Shown: positions 46,531-58,260, counted from the stretch's first letter. The stretch is DNA of 64,000 nucleotides from Enoplolaimus lenunculus (GCA_030248215.1 JASANG010002691.1:44661-108660); one strand, 5' to 3'. Notes: generated by a model from the letters alone, not told the origin. A program made the numbers and translations.

Positions 46531-46676
46531 TAATTTCTAATTTTAAACAGAACGATGCGTTCGAATCCAGACAACAATCTTTAGTTTACTCGATGAATAG
46601 TGTACCCTCTGTGTTCTATGGAGTACTTGTTGCAGTTGGAGTTGGGCAGGGTCAAACGCAAATTGTTGAACAGCTC

Positions 46677-46889
46677 GGCCCATGTATAGAACAGGGTCGG
46701 AACAGTAGTATAAGCATATTCCTAAGCCAAAACCTAAGCCTTAGCCTAAACCTAAGCGTGCGGATGAGCCTATTCCTAAGCTTAAGCCTAAGCATAGCGC
46801 TAGCCTAAGGAAAAAATTAGTCTAAAGCTTAAACTTGCTCTATTATAGCCCCTCCGGAATACGATCCGGCCCTGTTCTATACATGGGCC
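46677..46889 (+). mobile_element. Telomere-core MITE (family A), left arm
   Basis: GGCCCATGTATAGAACAGGG and CCCTGTTCTATACATGGGCC are perfectly inverted ends. Inside are degenerate CCTAAG/CCTAAAC arrays. The open frame starting at 46593 runs through this element and is not a gene. Mirror copy at 62962-63174. Confidence 0.85.
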
Positions 46890-47481
46890 AGCAGCTCAAA
46901 CAACCATATTAGCGAAAACTAAAAAGTTTCAATTGCCCAAACTTATATTGTATACTTTAATACTTCCTTCATATAAATTCTTTTTGTTTCATGGGTTGTT
47001 CAGGTCTGTCCCTAACAGCAATTGGCGTCTGGCGACACTCAGTTGCAAATTGGAACAAGCAAGTATTCAGAACTAAACATAAAATACAGATTCATCATTT
47101 GAACAGTTTATTAGAAAAATTAAAAGATTGTGGACCTTAATACTTTAGACAAATTGTCGCTTGATGTAATCTAAAGCCACAAATGAACCAGTTTTGGTTA
47201 TTTTGTTGATTTTGGTCATCCGGAAATTTTAATTAAAGATCTCTATCTATAAATGTTGACTTCGAATTAATTTGAATGCAGCGTTTTGAAATTGTTTCAA
47301 GACGTTTCGTTTAGAATATAGGATGTTAAACAAAGAGTACTGGTCATTTTTTGTTTTCGTTGTTGTTTTCGCTAGTATTGTTTTGTTGTTGTTTTTTGTT
47401 GTTTTTGTCACCGCCCGCGGACGATCACTCTTGTATTTGCTCGCCCTAACTTTTAAAAGAATATGTGTTGTATATACAAAA

Positions 47482-47649
47482 TAATGTTTTAGAAAGCCGT
47501 CACTCAGCCCAACGCTAAGCCTAAGTGTTGTAAAAACGTATTTCTTAGCGTAAGCCTAAGCCTAAGCAAAAAATGTGGTCTAGAACGACGTAAGCCTGCT
47601 CTTTTACAGACCCAACAGACAGCGGGACGGCCCTACAAGTAACATGGGA
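47482..47649 (+). mobile_element. Telomere-core MITE (family B), just upstream of a peptide gene
   Basis: GAAAGCCGTCACTCAGCCC at the left, CCTAAG units, AGCAAAAAATGTGGTCTAG and the right end GACGGCCCTACAAGTAACAT. It ends about 120 bp before the ATG of the peptide gene at 47768. Confidence 0.65.
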
Positions 47650-47767
47650 CAAAAGCCGAATAATATTTCGTCGGATACAAAACTGACCTAAAAATTGCTG
47701 AATTTTTAGAGAAATTTAAATAATCTGAAAAACGATATCCAATTGAATTTTCATTAAAAATACAACG

Positions 47768-48007
47768 ATGTCTGGACGCTTATTGGTCATAATTTCGATC
47801 GTCGTCGCGATACTGGCTTCAGTAACCAATGAAATTTCAGCCGAAACCCAGCCATCCAATGAGGATGCGATAAACATTGTAAAGCGAAGTTTATTCTTTG
47901 GATCGCCATGTGCCAATCAATGCATTTCGTCCTATGATTGCGTCACAGGTATGAGATGTGCTAAGAAGTCGTACTCTGGGTGCTTTTCGTCGCGTTGCGT
48001 TTGGTAG
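47768..48007 (+). CDS. Secreted six-cysteine peptide precursor, member 3
   Basis: 79 residues, one exon. The signal peptide is MSGRLLVIISIVVAILASVT, then a pro-segment (ETQPSNEDAINI) ending in the dibasic VKR. The mature part starts SLFFGSPC and has C-x3-C-x5-C-x5-C-x7-C-x4-C, from CANQCISSYDC to CFSSRC, plus one final residue (W). At about 36 residues the mature peptide is the shortest of the family. It lies in the left arm of the palindrome and looks whole, whereas its right-arm mirror (61844-62082) is broken. The neighbouring member at 49127 is divergent to it in orientation (tail to tail). Function unknown; secretion and processing are inferred from the precursor layout. Confidence 0.82.
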   Translation: MSGRLLVIISIVVAILASVTNEISAETQPSNEDAINIVKRSLFFGSPCANQCISSYDCVTGMRCAKKSYSGCFSSRCVW

Positions 48008-48189
48008 CTGCTATTACTTCATGAAGCGGTAACCAAGACAAGAAAACTATTCAAGAACTAAAACCTATTACTAGAACAGATAACGAACACTAAACCACGA
48101 AGCGAAAGCGTAACCCAAAGAGTCGCCAATGGCTCTAATCTAAACGTGTGTCCAAGGCATGAACCCAAGTCTAATCTGTGCCATTTCTA

Positions 48190-48539
48190 CTCTCTAAAAA
48201 CTTAAACTTAAATTATAGTTTAAACTTGAATGTTAGCTTAAGTAAATCTTAAAAGGCTGGATGAATTGTCTAGAATTGTAAGTTTAACTTTGACTAATAT
48301 AATTTTAAGCTTAACACGTGTTTAATTTAAATATATTTTTGGATTAAGTAATAAAGTTCAGGCTAGAAATTGTGCGTATCTAAGAATTCGTTAAGTCTAG
48401 CTTAAACTAAAAATATGTAACATTTTAAAAACTTAGGCATAAATCTAGCAGAGAGTTTAGTTACTCTAAAAAGTTTGTTTATGCTGCTGTTAGCCTAAGT
48501 TAGATTAACTAGTTTAAGCTTTTAGAGAGTAAGTATGAA
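48190..48539. mobile_element. TA-flanked MITE with CTCTCTAAAA ends
   Basis: CTCTCTAAAAACTTAAACTT at the left is mirrored by AGTTTAAGCTTTTAGAGAG at the right. TA is present on both sides (48188-48189 and 48540-48541). About 350 bp, full of TTTAAGCTTAA-like motifs. Mirror copy at about 61323-61663. Confidence 0.8.
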
Positions 48540-49056
48540 TTTTAAGTCTGGCCTTAGTCTATGCCTAAATCTAAGCCAGGCCTGAGCGTGAATTTTGGTA
48601 CTGCACAGTCTTAGCTTTGACAAATCTTTTCGAACAAAATGAGGTAAAAGTTGAAAACCCTATCAGCAGCTGGCAACAAGAACTTCTAAGCCTATAGACT
48701 GTTACCATTTATTGTCGTTTATTTTCAATTATAATCATGAATAAATACAATAAATTCAACGTTTTTACACGTACAAATTTCAACCATATTTAATTTTTCA
48801 AAATCCTCGATTGCAACCGATTCAAAGAATAGTATCGAAAAACATATATACAGTTTATGTGTAAATGTGAATCTAAGCCTAAGCCAAGAGTCTAACCTTT
48901 AGGATTATGCTTGGGACATGATGCGTAAGTTATTTACATGGTCGACAAGACATCACCAACTAGAAATAAGCACTAAATTCAGTCGAGTCTACGGTCCGCT
49001 CTCTCTCAAAATCAACTTTAGCAGTAAAAGTCAATCTGATTAAATTACAAAACAAA

Positions 49057-49062
49057 TTTATT
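49057..49062 (-). terminator. Polyadenylation hexamer of the 49127 gene
   Basis: TTTATT on the + strand is AATAAA on the - strand, about 65 nt past the stop of the peptide gene at 49127-49453. Confidence 0.5.
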
Positions 49063-49126
49063 TTCACAACAAAAATTAAATTTTTTACAGAAAATGTAGC
49101 TGATTTTTGGTAAAAAACGTGCTTCA

Positions 49127-49453
49127 TTACCGGCATCGAGTACTCAAACATCCGTCAAATACGCCCAAATCACAACGGGGAACGTACAGAGCTTGTGAAA
49201 ATTCTAGCGAAACAGTACAATCGTAATCGTTAAAGCATTCATTGTAACAATATAGCGATCGTTTTTTGAGGGCAGTTGCAGATAATGGAAGAGAGCCGGT
49301 TGCTTTTTTCTGTTCCACCTTCTTGTTGGTGCTTCCATTCACGGCGTGTTTAGGGATTTTTGAACCTCCCTTACCGTTATTTTTAATATTTGCACCGGTT
49401 GAACTCGCCACGATGTTTAGGCCAATCAGCAATAGCATCAGGCGAATTGACAT
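49127..49453 (-). CDS. Secreted six-cysteine peptide precursor, member 4
   Basis: 108 residues, one exon. The signal peptide is MSIRLMLLLIGLNIVASSTG. An unusually long, Lys/Asn/Gly-rich pro-segment of about 45 residues (NNGKGGSKIPK, NKKVEQKKATG) follows and ends with LKKR. The mature peptide begins SLYCYNEC and keeps C-x3-C-x5-C-x14-C-x7-C-x4-C, from CYNECFNDYDC to CLSTRCR. The cleavage site and SL-aromatic start match members 2 and 3. It is convergent with the 47768 gene about 1.1 kb away and both lie in the left palindrome arm. Its mirror at 60390-60718 is broken. Function unknown. Confidence 0.8.
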   Translation of the reverse strand: MSIRLMLLLIGLNIVASSTGANIKNNGKGGSKIPKHAVNGSTNKKVEQKKATGSLPLSATALKKRSLYCYNECFNDYDCTVSLEFSQALYVPRCDLGVFDGCLSTRCR

Positions 49454-49499
49454 TTCTCAATATTGGACTGTTAACGTATTAGCTAAGTATATTTCTAAA

Positions 49500-50276
49500 T
49501 ACTTAAATTATTAAATTTGTCGGCTGAAATTATCGTTCGGTAGCTTAAGATGTTTACCGAATAGTAAGCGATATGGACTAATATTTAGACCGATGGGCGT
49601 ATTCTTAAAATAGTATTAAAATGATACTATACGTATGTGATTTGTGTCACAGAGTTGTTTAAAGTTGAAAAAAATACGAAAAATATCACTACCAAAATTA
49701 TATGCATGACGAATTTTTTGACAGAAATTATACTGATGCAGTTAAGGTAAGATACCAGAATCTCTGCTAATCTGTATATTAAAGCTGGAACGCCCCACAT
49801 GCGTATTTTGGGCAGCGTTCCAGCAAGATTTGTATATCCAAACGCAAATTTGCTTCTATACTTTTAAGTGGAAAATACTGAAGATAGCAAATTGTTGTTT
49901 ACTTTTTCTTTATGTTGTTTTGAGTTGCACATGCGTGCAAATACGGATTACTAGTATTTTTAAACGATAAATTTCAGCTTGTTCTTGCCACCGCCCTATG
50001 GAAAAATTACTTTTGAATTCGTCTAAAAATGTTAGTAAAAAATTATCGGCTAAAAGGTTTACTAACGTGAAACGCCACGCTAGTTCTTCAAGCACAACGA
50101 ATATATCGTTGTTTTTACAAAATCACATTTTTGTTCCAAGTAAATACCAAAATTCTCAATACTAAAGTTTGGCGTTAAAATTATTAATTTCGCGTAGGTA
50201 TTAACTTTTAGATAACCTACAGATCAAGATACAAATCAGTGATTCAATTGTACATATCGTGAGAATCGCTTAAAAG
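49500..50276. other. Arm sequence without recognised genes
   Basis: Unique-looking AT-rich sequence, mirrored at about 59574-60330. No gene supported. Confidence 0.3.
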
Positions 50277-50465
50277 GCCAATATTACTTTAACGAGCGTA
50301 ACAGTAGATTAAGCGCATTCCTAAGCCTAAGCCTAAACCTAAGCGTTGCAACAATGTGTTTCTAAGCCTAAGCCTAAGCCTAAGCAAAACATGTAATCTA
50401 GAATCTAACCATACTCTTTTATGGACGCATCAGTAACCTGGACGCTCCTTAAAGTAACATGAACC
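50277..50465 (+). mobile_element. Telomere-core MITE (family B), complete
   Basis: GGCCAATATTACTTTAACGA at the left and CTCCTTAAAGTAACATGAACC at the right are imperfect inverted repeats. Two CCTAAG runs (50318-50345 and 50369-50392) lie inside. Mirror copy at about 59395-59573. Confidence 0.8.
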
Positions 50466-51590
50466 GCTTAAAATATGACTACTTGCCCGCGACAGTATAC
50501 GTACGCTGTTTATCAAAATTTACCATAAATCCAATTTTGCAGAAGTTTCGGCTATGTTTAGCTTGCGATGACCATCTATTTGGATTCCGTCAAACTGCCT
50601 ACTTATTTCACTTATTCTTAATAAATTTTCAGTACTCACGCGTTTTTACAGCTAAATTGATTATTAACTACAGTGTTTATCGCGTAGTACATTTCGTCTG
50701 TAATGCCAAAAGTTACTCTCCTTTTGTTTGATTTGAAGGTAAACAAAAATATGGGGATTGGCTAAATTTAGATCACAAAAATTTGCAGGTCAGACAATAA
50801 CATTATACTCGGTTAAATTTTCAAATCTCAAATGACATAGCTAATACGATATATGAATATTCATCGTGGCGTTCGCTAGGTACCTCTTGTGAGTTATATT
50901 TTTGAAAAATTTGGAAATAAATAATAAAGAGAATCGCATTATATTGACTAATCGCTCCCAGCTCAGCTGAGGTACAGTTTAGTTCGATTGAAATGAAATA
51001 TTATTAACAACAAAAGTTAATTTTTCTTGGCGAATCGTGGATAATCTCTAAAATCACTAGTGCAGCAAAACGCAAATAACTAAACGCTTTTTTGTCAAAA
51101 CGCTATTTTAGCATCAACACGAATGTGTTTTTGAACGCGAAAAACGTTATGTATTTTTGACATGATTCGTTAGATTTTAATTCTCTGATTAAAAAATTAT
51201 ATGATCTTTTTCATCACCTGGTGATTAATCAGACAATTTTAAGAAAACAGTATGAAAGCGGGACAGAACTAACCTCGATTTCTTGCAAATTGAAAATGTT
51301 CAAAATGGTAGAATAAGAAAATTTGATATTTGCGTGGATCACCAGAAGCCAGCCAACGTAGCACTTTGCATTTTTGTTTTCAAATTTAACGATGAAACGC
51401 TGTTCCAAATTTGAAAAACTACGTACGGATGTGGATATTTTAAGAATTATCGATTGACGTTATTCGATGCTTATTTTTCACTCATACGCTAAAACAGTTT
51501 AAAAATTCAAGTTTTTCTACGTTTACTATCTGGTTTCAATGTGTCATAAAAATTTTAGGTTTGTAAATATTAACAAATTTTTACGCGTAC
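50466..51590. other. Arm sequence without recognised genes
   Basis: AT-rich, mirrored in the right arm. The open frame at 50459-50731 has no recognisable features. Confidence 0.3.
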
Positions 51591-51594
51591 TTTC

Positions 51595-51845
51595 AAATCC
51601 TTTACCCGCGGCTATTCCCACTTCAAAATTTACTTACCCGTCCCGCGGGTGGTGTGCGCGGGTAGCGTGCAGCTCTGCCTACAACGCGCAGCCTTGTATC
51701 TCCCACAACTTTTATCTTAATGCGGATGCAATATGGTCCTACGCAATTGGCGATGAAATTATTGGACCAACCATGAATCGAACCCGGGCGTTTGGTTTCG
51801 AAGTGAAATACGCATCCTACTACACCACTAACCCGTGATACCACC
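51595..51845 (-). mobile_element. tRNA-derived SINE, left arm
   Basis: The - strand head starts TGGTGGTATCACGGGTTAG (box A region, GGTTAGTGGTGTAGTAGG) and has the box B CCCGGGTTCGATTCATGG. A body of about 170 bp follows, GC-rich near its end (CCCGCGGGTGGTGTGCGCGG). The long open frames on both strands here come from this element. Mirror copy at 58008-58260. Confidence 0.65.
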
Positions 51846-51961
51846 AGGTCAATTGCACAACCATATTACAGCAATAGCTTACATCGGCCTCTAATATTGT
51901 GGTTCCGGTGTGAGATTACAATATATGTTTAAAAACTTTCACTGGCCAGACTAACCATATA

Positions 51962-52228
51962 CTCACTAAGAAATTATACTTAAAATTAAGTAAAACTGTT
52001 GCCGAATTAAGTGTCGGTTATACTTACTATGGAGCTTGGCAAAGTTTTACTTAATACTAAGCAAACACAAAATTATCTTTATATTTACTAATTTTATCAG
52101 GAAATGACAGCAGTAATTTTACTTACTTACATTTTTAAGCAAAGATTTACTCAATATTCAGTACACTTATACTCAAAAAGGTTAGTAAAATATAACCATA
52201 GTATTTTAAACAGAGTGTTTTTACAGAG
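51962..52228. mobile_element. MITE family C, left arm copy 2
   Basis: CTCACTAAGAAATTATACTT to GTTTTTACAGAG with TA flanks (51960-51961 and 52229-52230); about three-quarters identical by eye to 46260-46530. Confidence 0.75.
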
Positions 52229-52664
52229 TATAAACACCATGTTTACATTTAAACTAAAGCAAAAAATAGTTAAAATGATAACCATGTAATACACTCTATT
52301 ACAGACTATAGAAAAAAATTTTTTGGTTGGAGAAATAAAGCAAAACAGGTCACTTAATTTGCTGAGGCAAAAAGAATATAAAAAAGGCAAACTCAAACTC
52401 TTGTAACTTTTCGCTTTTACAAAAACAAAATAGCCTTATGGGACCTTGAAAACCATAACAGTATGTAATTTTGCGAACAATTTTACGTCAATACCTTAAC
52501 ATGACGAGCTTTAGAATACAACACAAATTGTGTACCTATTAACGTTTTTCTGCATGAATATTTTCTATTTCTATCTCAAATCTAAATTTCCATAAAGACT
52601 GGAACCACTAGACTTCTGAGTGGAAGGCATCTTATCATCAGCGCTTAGGGTTGTGCTTTACTTT

Positions 52665-52820
52665 TGTTGACGTCTGGCACCGTCCGTCACTGTGTGTCAC
52701 CCGCGCGGCGCCGTCCGTTACCGTGCGTCACCCGTACGGCATCGCCCGTCACCGTGCGGTATCGTATGCAAATGACAAGTATGATACCTTATGGTGCGAA
52801 CGGTGACGGACGGCGCCATG
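52665..52820. repeat. GC-rich CGTCCGTCACCGTGCGTCACC repeat island
   Basis: Tandem pieces of CGTCCGTCACCGTGCG and CGTACGGCACCG, with the reverse form GGTGACGGACGGCGCC at 52811-52816. A sharply GC-rich, foldable island in AT-rich DNA, related to 30420 and 38860. Confidence 0.6.
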
Positions 52821-54488
52821 ATGTATGAGGAGCAACTTGCACGTGCAACTTTGGTGCTTGAAAGACATAAATCGGAAACTAACAAACATGTTATCGTTAA
52901 CAATTAAATGCACTGAAAGCAAACAAGCTCAGGGAGGTACGTTCAAGGTTCTTTTCAGTTATTTCCCAAAGACCGCGTTTACCCAAAAATGGCTCGATTT
53001 TGAAAATTTTTGCATATTTGAACTTCTCATGACATCCTCGAATCGTTCCATTCCTAAATTTGAATTTTTGAGAAATTAGATTTTTAAGGTCCCAAGGTCC
53101 CTTTAAAATATTTTTGTAAATAAGTGGATATGTCTAGAAACATGCAAATCCGTTCGTTTAAGGTCTTAATAGTTTGCTTACGTTATGAGACTATTTCTGC
53201 AATGTGAAATTAAATATTATATTTGACCAAGCCTTTGAACGCCGCTTAAAAATCTACTTCTAAATGGCAATAGATGCTATATACATTTGAGATTTATATT
53301 GTGGCCTACCTCAGCTATGTTTACTGGTTATCTTCAGCTTGCCAATGGGGTCACTTATGTTTAACAAGTTTGGATTCTCCGCTATATTATCGAGAAATGT
53401 AAATCATGGAAATTTTTTATACACCTTCCAGTATTTCGTACATGCGTACTTGGAAATAGTTTGGTCGCTGGTTACCGGAGCCAGGGTTAGAACCGGCCCG
53501 GACCAAAGCCCGCAGGCCTAACCTGGCCGGATCCGGGCTATGGCCCAAACTTTGGGCACACGAGCCGAGATAAATCGGAGCGGTGTATGACCTTTTTTGG
53601 CTCCATGTGCTCATGAAATATGCCGCTGGTTTGATATTGTAATAAGATTTAGATACGTATTTTTGAACAATTATTCCATTCAAATTTCATAAATAATGCG
53701 GTCGTGGCGTAGCACAGATTTTGAAAAATAAGGTTACACGTTCTGAAAAAATTCGAAGGAAGAGTTCCTTGAGTTGCTAACTTGCAATCATATGCCAGTA
53801 TACGGATGTAAATAGTTTTGTAGTCCACTGTACAACAAATACGAGATTGTTGGTTATCTATAATCTTGAACAGCAGACGTTTCTGCTGCTACTTCAAGAA
53901 ATCCGTTAATTACTGGCATTAATAAAAAACAGTGTTACTTTTATTATTTTACTATCCAAACTCACTAGACGCGTGCTTGATATACAAGCTATTACGGACA
54001 AATCTGAGCGATATTTTAGGGAAGGAGGCAACGTAGTATCCTGGACTCGCAGCCTTTTGCATCCGACTGTCGTTGGAGCTCTTGTAGCTCTGAAGGAAGC
54101 TACACTGAGTAATATTTGGTGAAATATGAAAAATAATGTTATGTTTGTATGGTCCCGGGTTGAGTGTGATTGGCCTAGGCCGGGTCCGGGCCCTAGAAAC
54201 TGGGCCGGTTGTAACAAAGACTCTGCGTTGCCCAATGCATAATTTTGCTCGTTCCAAATGTTGACAGTTATTTAACTAAAAATTTTGCTAACAATTTAAT
54301 TTTCCATATTTTAATCTCCAAGTCACGCACAATAGAAAACTGTCAAACGAAAACTAATATTTATTATTTTCACAACCTTTACGAGTTTTTGCAAGAGCTA
54401 AAACAGATTTGCCCGAAAGATTCACTGCACGCAACATACCGTTTATATAACAAAGATAACCTTGTCAAATATATTTGATATCAAAACT

Positions 54489-54610
54489 TTGGCCAATGTT
54501 ACTTTTAGGGGCGTAACAGTAGATTAAACGTATTCCTAAGCCTAAGCCTAAGCGTTGCAAAAATGTGTTCCTAAGCCTAAGCCTAAGCCTAAGCCTAAGC
54601 CTAAGCAAAA
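54489..54610 (+). mobile_element. Telomere-core MITE (family B), one end plus arrays
   Basis: GGCCAATGTTACTTTTAGGG, GATTAAACGTATT, then CCTAAG runs, the longest about 35 bp (54572-54606). The other end is not recognisable. Confidence 0.75.
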
Positions 54611-54792
54611 AACTTTGATCATTTAACCAGAATAAGCGGCCCAAATTTTCAAAGGAACTCCATAAAAGCCAAATCCCCTTATAATTTTTATGAGATTACG
54701 TTCACTTGTTAATCGAAATTTTAAAAAGACTGCCAATTTTTGTAGTGATATAAAATGAGTTATAGTTTTGTGATATCGGATTTACAGATCGA

Positions 54793-54955
54793 AAACAATT
54801 GACTCTTTCCGAAATAGGCTCTACGGGACTACGCAAACTGAGGCAAATTCGACTCACTTATAGTCGCACGTTTGTCTCGAATTTGATTTAGTTTGTGTGG
54901 TCCCTTAGAGCCTATTTCGAAGGCAGTCAGTTTGACTCACCATTATTTTGCAGTG
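54793..54955. mobile_element. Family D MITE, one end shortened
   Basis: ATTGACTCTTTCCGAAATAG through TTTGACTCACCATTATTTTG, ending CAGTG plus TA (54956-54957). Confidence 0.75.
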
Positions 54956-55565
54956 TAACAATTTTTAATTATTCAAAGCTTGTAGTGGCTACTGGGCTGC
55001 CAATTTAAAAATCATAAGTAGACAACGAGTGATAAATGGAATTAATGACTTATTAATTAGCCAAAATACCTGATGACGTAGACGTACTCATAACCCGTCA
55101 CAATTTGTAGCTTTTCTAATTAATTTGAGCCAGATTTCATCAGGGTTATTCACGGTTAAGCCTCGTCAGAAAAATAATTTGATAAAATGCAAAGGTCCCT
55201 TCTATACAATTTTATCCTCAGAAAATTGACACATATACCTAAAGCATACAGTAAAAATTGCGTTTCATAACTTTTGCCAGCCGGCCTCCCTTTGCCGTCA
55301 GAAAATTCTGGATCCATCGCTGATTAAGCATAGTTTATTGGGTTAATTTTATGCAAATATAATTTCTAGCGAAAGTGCAAACGGGCAAACGGTTGCTGCA
55401 AGCATTTGGAGATATTTTTCCAAATAGTAAACGATAAAATTTATTTAAAGTGTTTTGAGAACGAATGTGGCGAGGAAAACAAGACTTCTATGCTCTAAGA
55501 AATTTTAACCATCGTTTAAACACTTATATCAATAACCCAAACAATAAACAACTACTATATCCAAA

Positions 55566-55764
55566 GGTTATGTTACTTTAAAGGCGTCATTCTGGTGGGT
55601 TCATAAAGGAGTAGATTTAGATTCTAGATTACATTCATTTGCTTAGGCTTAAGCTTAGGCTTAGGCTTAGGCCTAGGAAAACAATTTTGCACGCTTAGGC
55701 TTAGGCTTTGGCTCAGGAATACGCTTAATCTACGGTTACGCCCCTTAAAAGTATCATTGGCCAA
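55566..55764 (-). mobile_element. Telomere-core MITE (family B), complete, reversed
   Basis: GGTTATGTTACTTTAAAGGC at the left and GCCCCTTAAAAGTATCATTGG at the right are imperfect inverted repeats. Two CTTAGG (TTAGGC) runs lie inside at 55646-55676 and 55697-55710. Confidence 0.8.
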
Positions 55765-56264
55765 GGTGCTTAAAAGTTAATGTTATTTGTTCAAATCGTA
55801 ATGCATAATTTTTGAGCTGGATTTATAAAAATTTTAAAAACCCACTTTGATAAACCAATTTGAAAATTTACGAATAAAACCTTTACAAATCTACATTTTT
55901 ACGTTATCATTCTAAGATTTTTAAAAAAAATAACAATAATACAATATCAAATCAAAATTTATTATTGAAAATCTTACAAATTATGAGAATCTCATATATT
56001 TTCATATAATTTTAATCAAAATAAATCGGATTTCTTTATTTTTCATTAGTAATTTATTATTTCGTAAAAATTAAAATACTTATATTATAATAAATTACAT
56101 GGCTGACAACGATAACAATGACGGTGTGGTTAAGACGATGGTTAGCCATGTATAAATTATTATAAACAAATAAAATAAAATTATATAATGATTTTTATGT
56201 TCTCAGAAATGTTTGCTCAAAAGTCCCAAGGTTGGTGGTGGAATTTTTTCTGTTTGCCTGTAAA

Positions 56265-56340
56265 ATAGAGTAAGCTAAAAAGCTTTAGTCTAATTTTTTG
56301 CTTAGGCTTAGGAATATGCTTATAATACTGTTCCGCCCAT
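56265..56340 (-). mobile_element. Telomere-core MITE relic (family A)
   Basis: AGAGTAAGCTAAAAAGCTTTAG, TTGCTTAGGCTTAGGAATATG and ATAATACTGTTCCGCCC on the + strand give family A in reverse, without its outer ends. Confidence 0.6.
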
Positions 56341-58007
56341 ATTCTTTACATTGGCAAAAAAATCACTACCAAGGCCACAAATCAAAATTGTTTTCCTTTT
56401 CATTTCGTAGAAATTATATTTGAAATTAACAAAAATGTTAATAGGATGGATCAGAATTTCAGGAAGGAGGGTGAGATGAAGAATGATGTAGGATATGCTA
56501 AGGAAAAAAGAAGGGATCAATCAATTTTGAATGTTAACCGGAAAACAAAGTAAAGAAGAAAGGAAGATACAAGGATGGCAAAGTATCATTATATTTTGAT
56601 ATAAGCAGCCAGAGCAAAGGAAAAGGGAGAAATTAAGAGGGAAGGAAGACAGCGAGCAGGGAGGTTGAAATAGAGGATAGGAGCTAGGCCTATGGTAAAA
56701 TCAAGTCTAGGTAGGCTAGGCTAGGTAGGTGGAATAGTAGTAGGTAGGATCTATTACGCAAGGGTTTGGATGCGAGATCGTGTTTACCTGACTGTGGTTG
56801 AATATATTGTTTACAGTTTCATTGGCGGACTGGAGATTAAAATAGGAAAATTAAATGTTAGCAAAATTTTAGTAAATAACTGCAACAGACGAGCAATAGC
56901 AGGGAACGAGAGTTACAACGCCCAGTCCCGCTCCTGAAAACATATTTTCATATTTCACTAGTAGTTTTGAGCTGGGGCTACTCTATATCGTAGATTGATA
57001 GTGATTCGGGTGGAAGAAAAAAAAGAACATTTAAGCAGCTTCTAGAGAAATTGTTCAGTAATCGAAAGCAAGTGTCAACGTAACATCACTCTACAACGAG
57101 ACATCTTACACACAGGAATCAGGAGCGACTTCAAGCCCCCTCAGTTTCGAGATACCAATCTCAAAAGCCAACATAACCAAATGATGAGTAGTAATAATCT
57201 CAGAATAATCACAAGAGATTTTTAGCGCTCGAATAAAAAGTAACATAGGATTCATGTCTAACAATCCAAACGCACTTCTAATTTCTCAAAAATTAATTAA
57301 TGACATTGAGGATGTCAGAGAAGTTCATATGAAATTTTCAAATCGAGCATTTGGTAAACGCGGTCTGGAATATAAGAACTAAGACTTAGTTTCTTCACAA
57401 ACGACATCCATTCCGCATGCTTAGTAGAGGAGAAAAGTATCCAGGCAGGTCCCATAAGCTATTTTTTTTTGTAAAACGAAAGTACAAGAGTTTGAGTTTG
57501 CCTTTTTTATATTTTTTTGCTCAAATAATGACTTTTGCTTTATTTCTCCAACCAAAAATTTTTTTATGTTTATAAGTGTATTACATGGTTATCATTTTAA
57601 CTATTTTTTCTTTAGTTTAAATTAAACATTTTATACTTGTAAAAACACTTGTTTAAAAATATGGTTATTTTTACTAACCTTTTTGAGTATAGTGTACAAA
57701 TAGTAAATCTTTGCTTAAAATTAAGTAAGTAAAATACTTCTCATTCTATAAAATTAGTAAATATAATAATTTTTGTTTGCTTAGTATTAAGTAAAACTTT
57801 TCCAAGCTCCATAGTAAGTATAACCGACACTTAATTCGGCAACAGTTTTACTTTAATTTTAAGTATAATTTCTTAGTGAGTATATGGTAATAGTCTGACC
57901 AGTGAAAGTTTTTAAACATATATTGTAATCTCACACCGGAACCACAATATTAGAGGCCAAGATGTAAGCTATTGCTGTAATATGGTTGTGCAATTGACCT
58001 TAGTGGT

Positions 58008-58260
58008 ATCACGGGTTAGTGGTGTAGTAGGATGCGTATTTCACTTCGAAACCAAACGCCCGGTTTCGATTCATCATTGGTCCAATAATTTCATCGCCAA
58101 TTGCGTCAGGACCATATTGCATCCGCATTAAAAACATAAAAGTTGTCGGAGATACAAGGCTGCGCGTTGTAGGCAGAGCTGCACGCTACCGCGCACACCA
58201 CCCGCGGGACGGGTAAGTAAATTTTGAAGTGGGAATAGCCGCGGGTAAAGGATTTGAAAG
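58008..58260 (+). mobile_element. tRNA-derived SINE, right arm mirror copy
   Basis: Mirror of 51595-51845, with box A region GGGTTAGTGGTGTAGTAGG and a slightly altered box B. Confidence 0.65.

Larger units (their letters stand above)
45852..52424 (+). repeat. Left arm of a large inverted duplication
   Basis: From 45852 (TAAGCGTTGATTTATAATTC) to about 52424 (ACTTTTCGCTTTTAC) the sequence is repeated as its reverse complement at 57467-64000. Correspondence is continuous, with substitutions and small indels; the two arms differ by about 40 bp over 6.5 kb. Mobile elements and peptide genes are shared at matching positions, so they predate the duplication. The arm may extend left of 45852, since its partner leaves the window. 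Confidence 0.93.
52425..57466. other. Spacer between the palindrome arms
   Basis: About 5 kb present once. It holds the GC-rich repeat at 52665-52820, CCCGGGCC-rich patches at 53460-53560 and 54155-54210, two telomere-core elements in opposite orientation (54489 and 55566), one family D copy (54793-54955), an element E fragment (55180-55321) and a purine-rich AGGAAGG/GGTAGG stretch (56560-56760). I found no gene I can support; the open frames at 53417-53683 and 53906-54257 have no recognisable features. Confidence 0.5.

Noticed and set aside
46593-46808. Open frame with Ser/Leu run, present also as mirror at 63043-63258
   Set aside because: It runs through the telomere-core MITE; the Leu/Ser run is the CCTAAG array translated.
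51750-51845. Functional tRNA gene
   Set aside because: Box A and box B are present, but the acceptor ends do not pair cleanly and a SINE body follows; the mirror copy has drifted.
53906-54257. Two overlapping - strand open frames of about 100 residues
   Set aside because: No domain, signal or codon pattern; they cross a GGGCC-rich patch that lengthens open frames.
54570-54608. True chromosome end
   Set aside because: The hexamer run is short, internal, and bounded by MITE sequence, with ordinary sequence on both sides.
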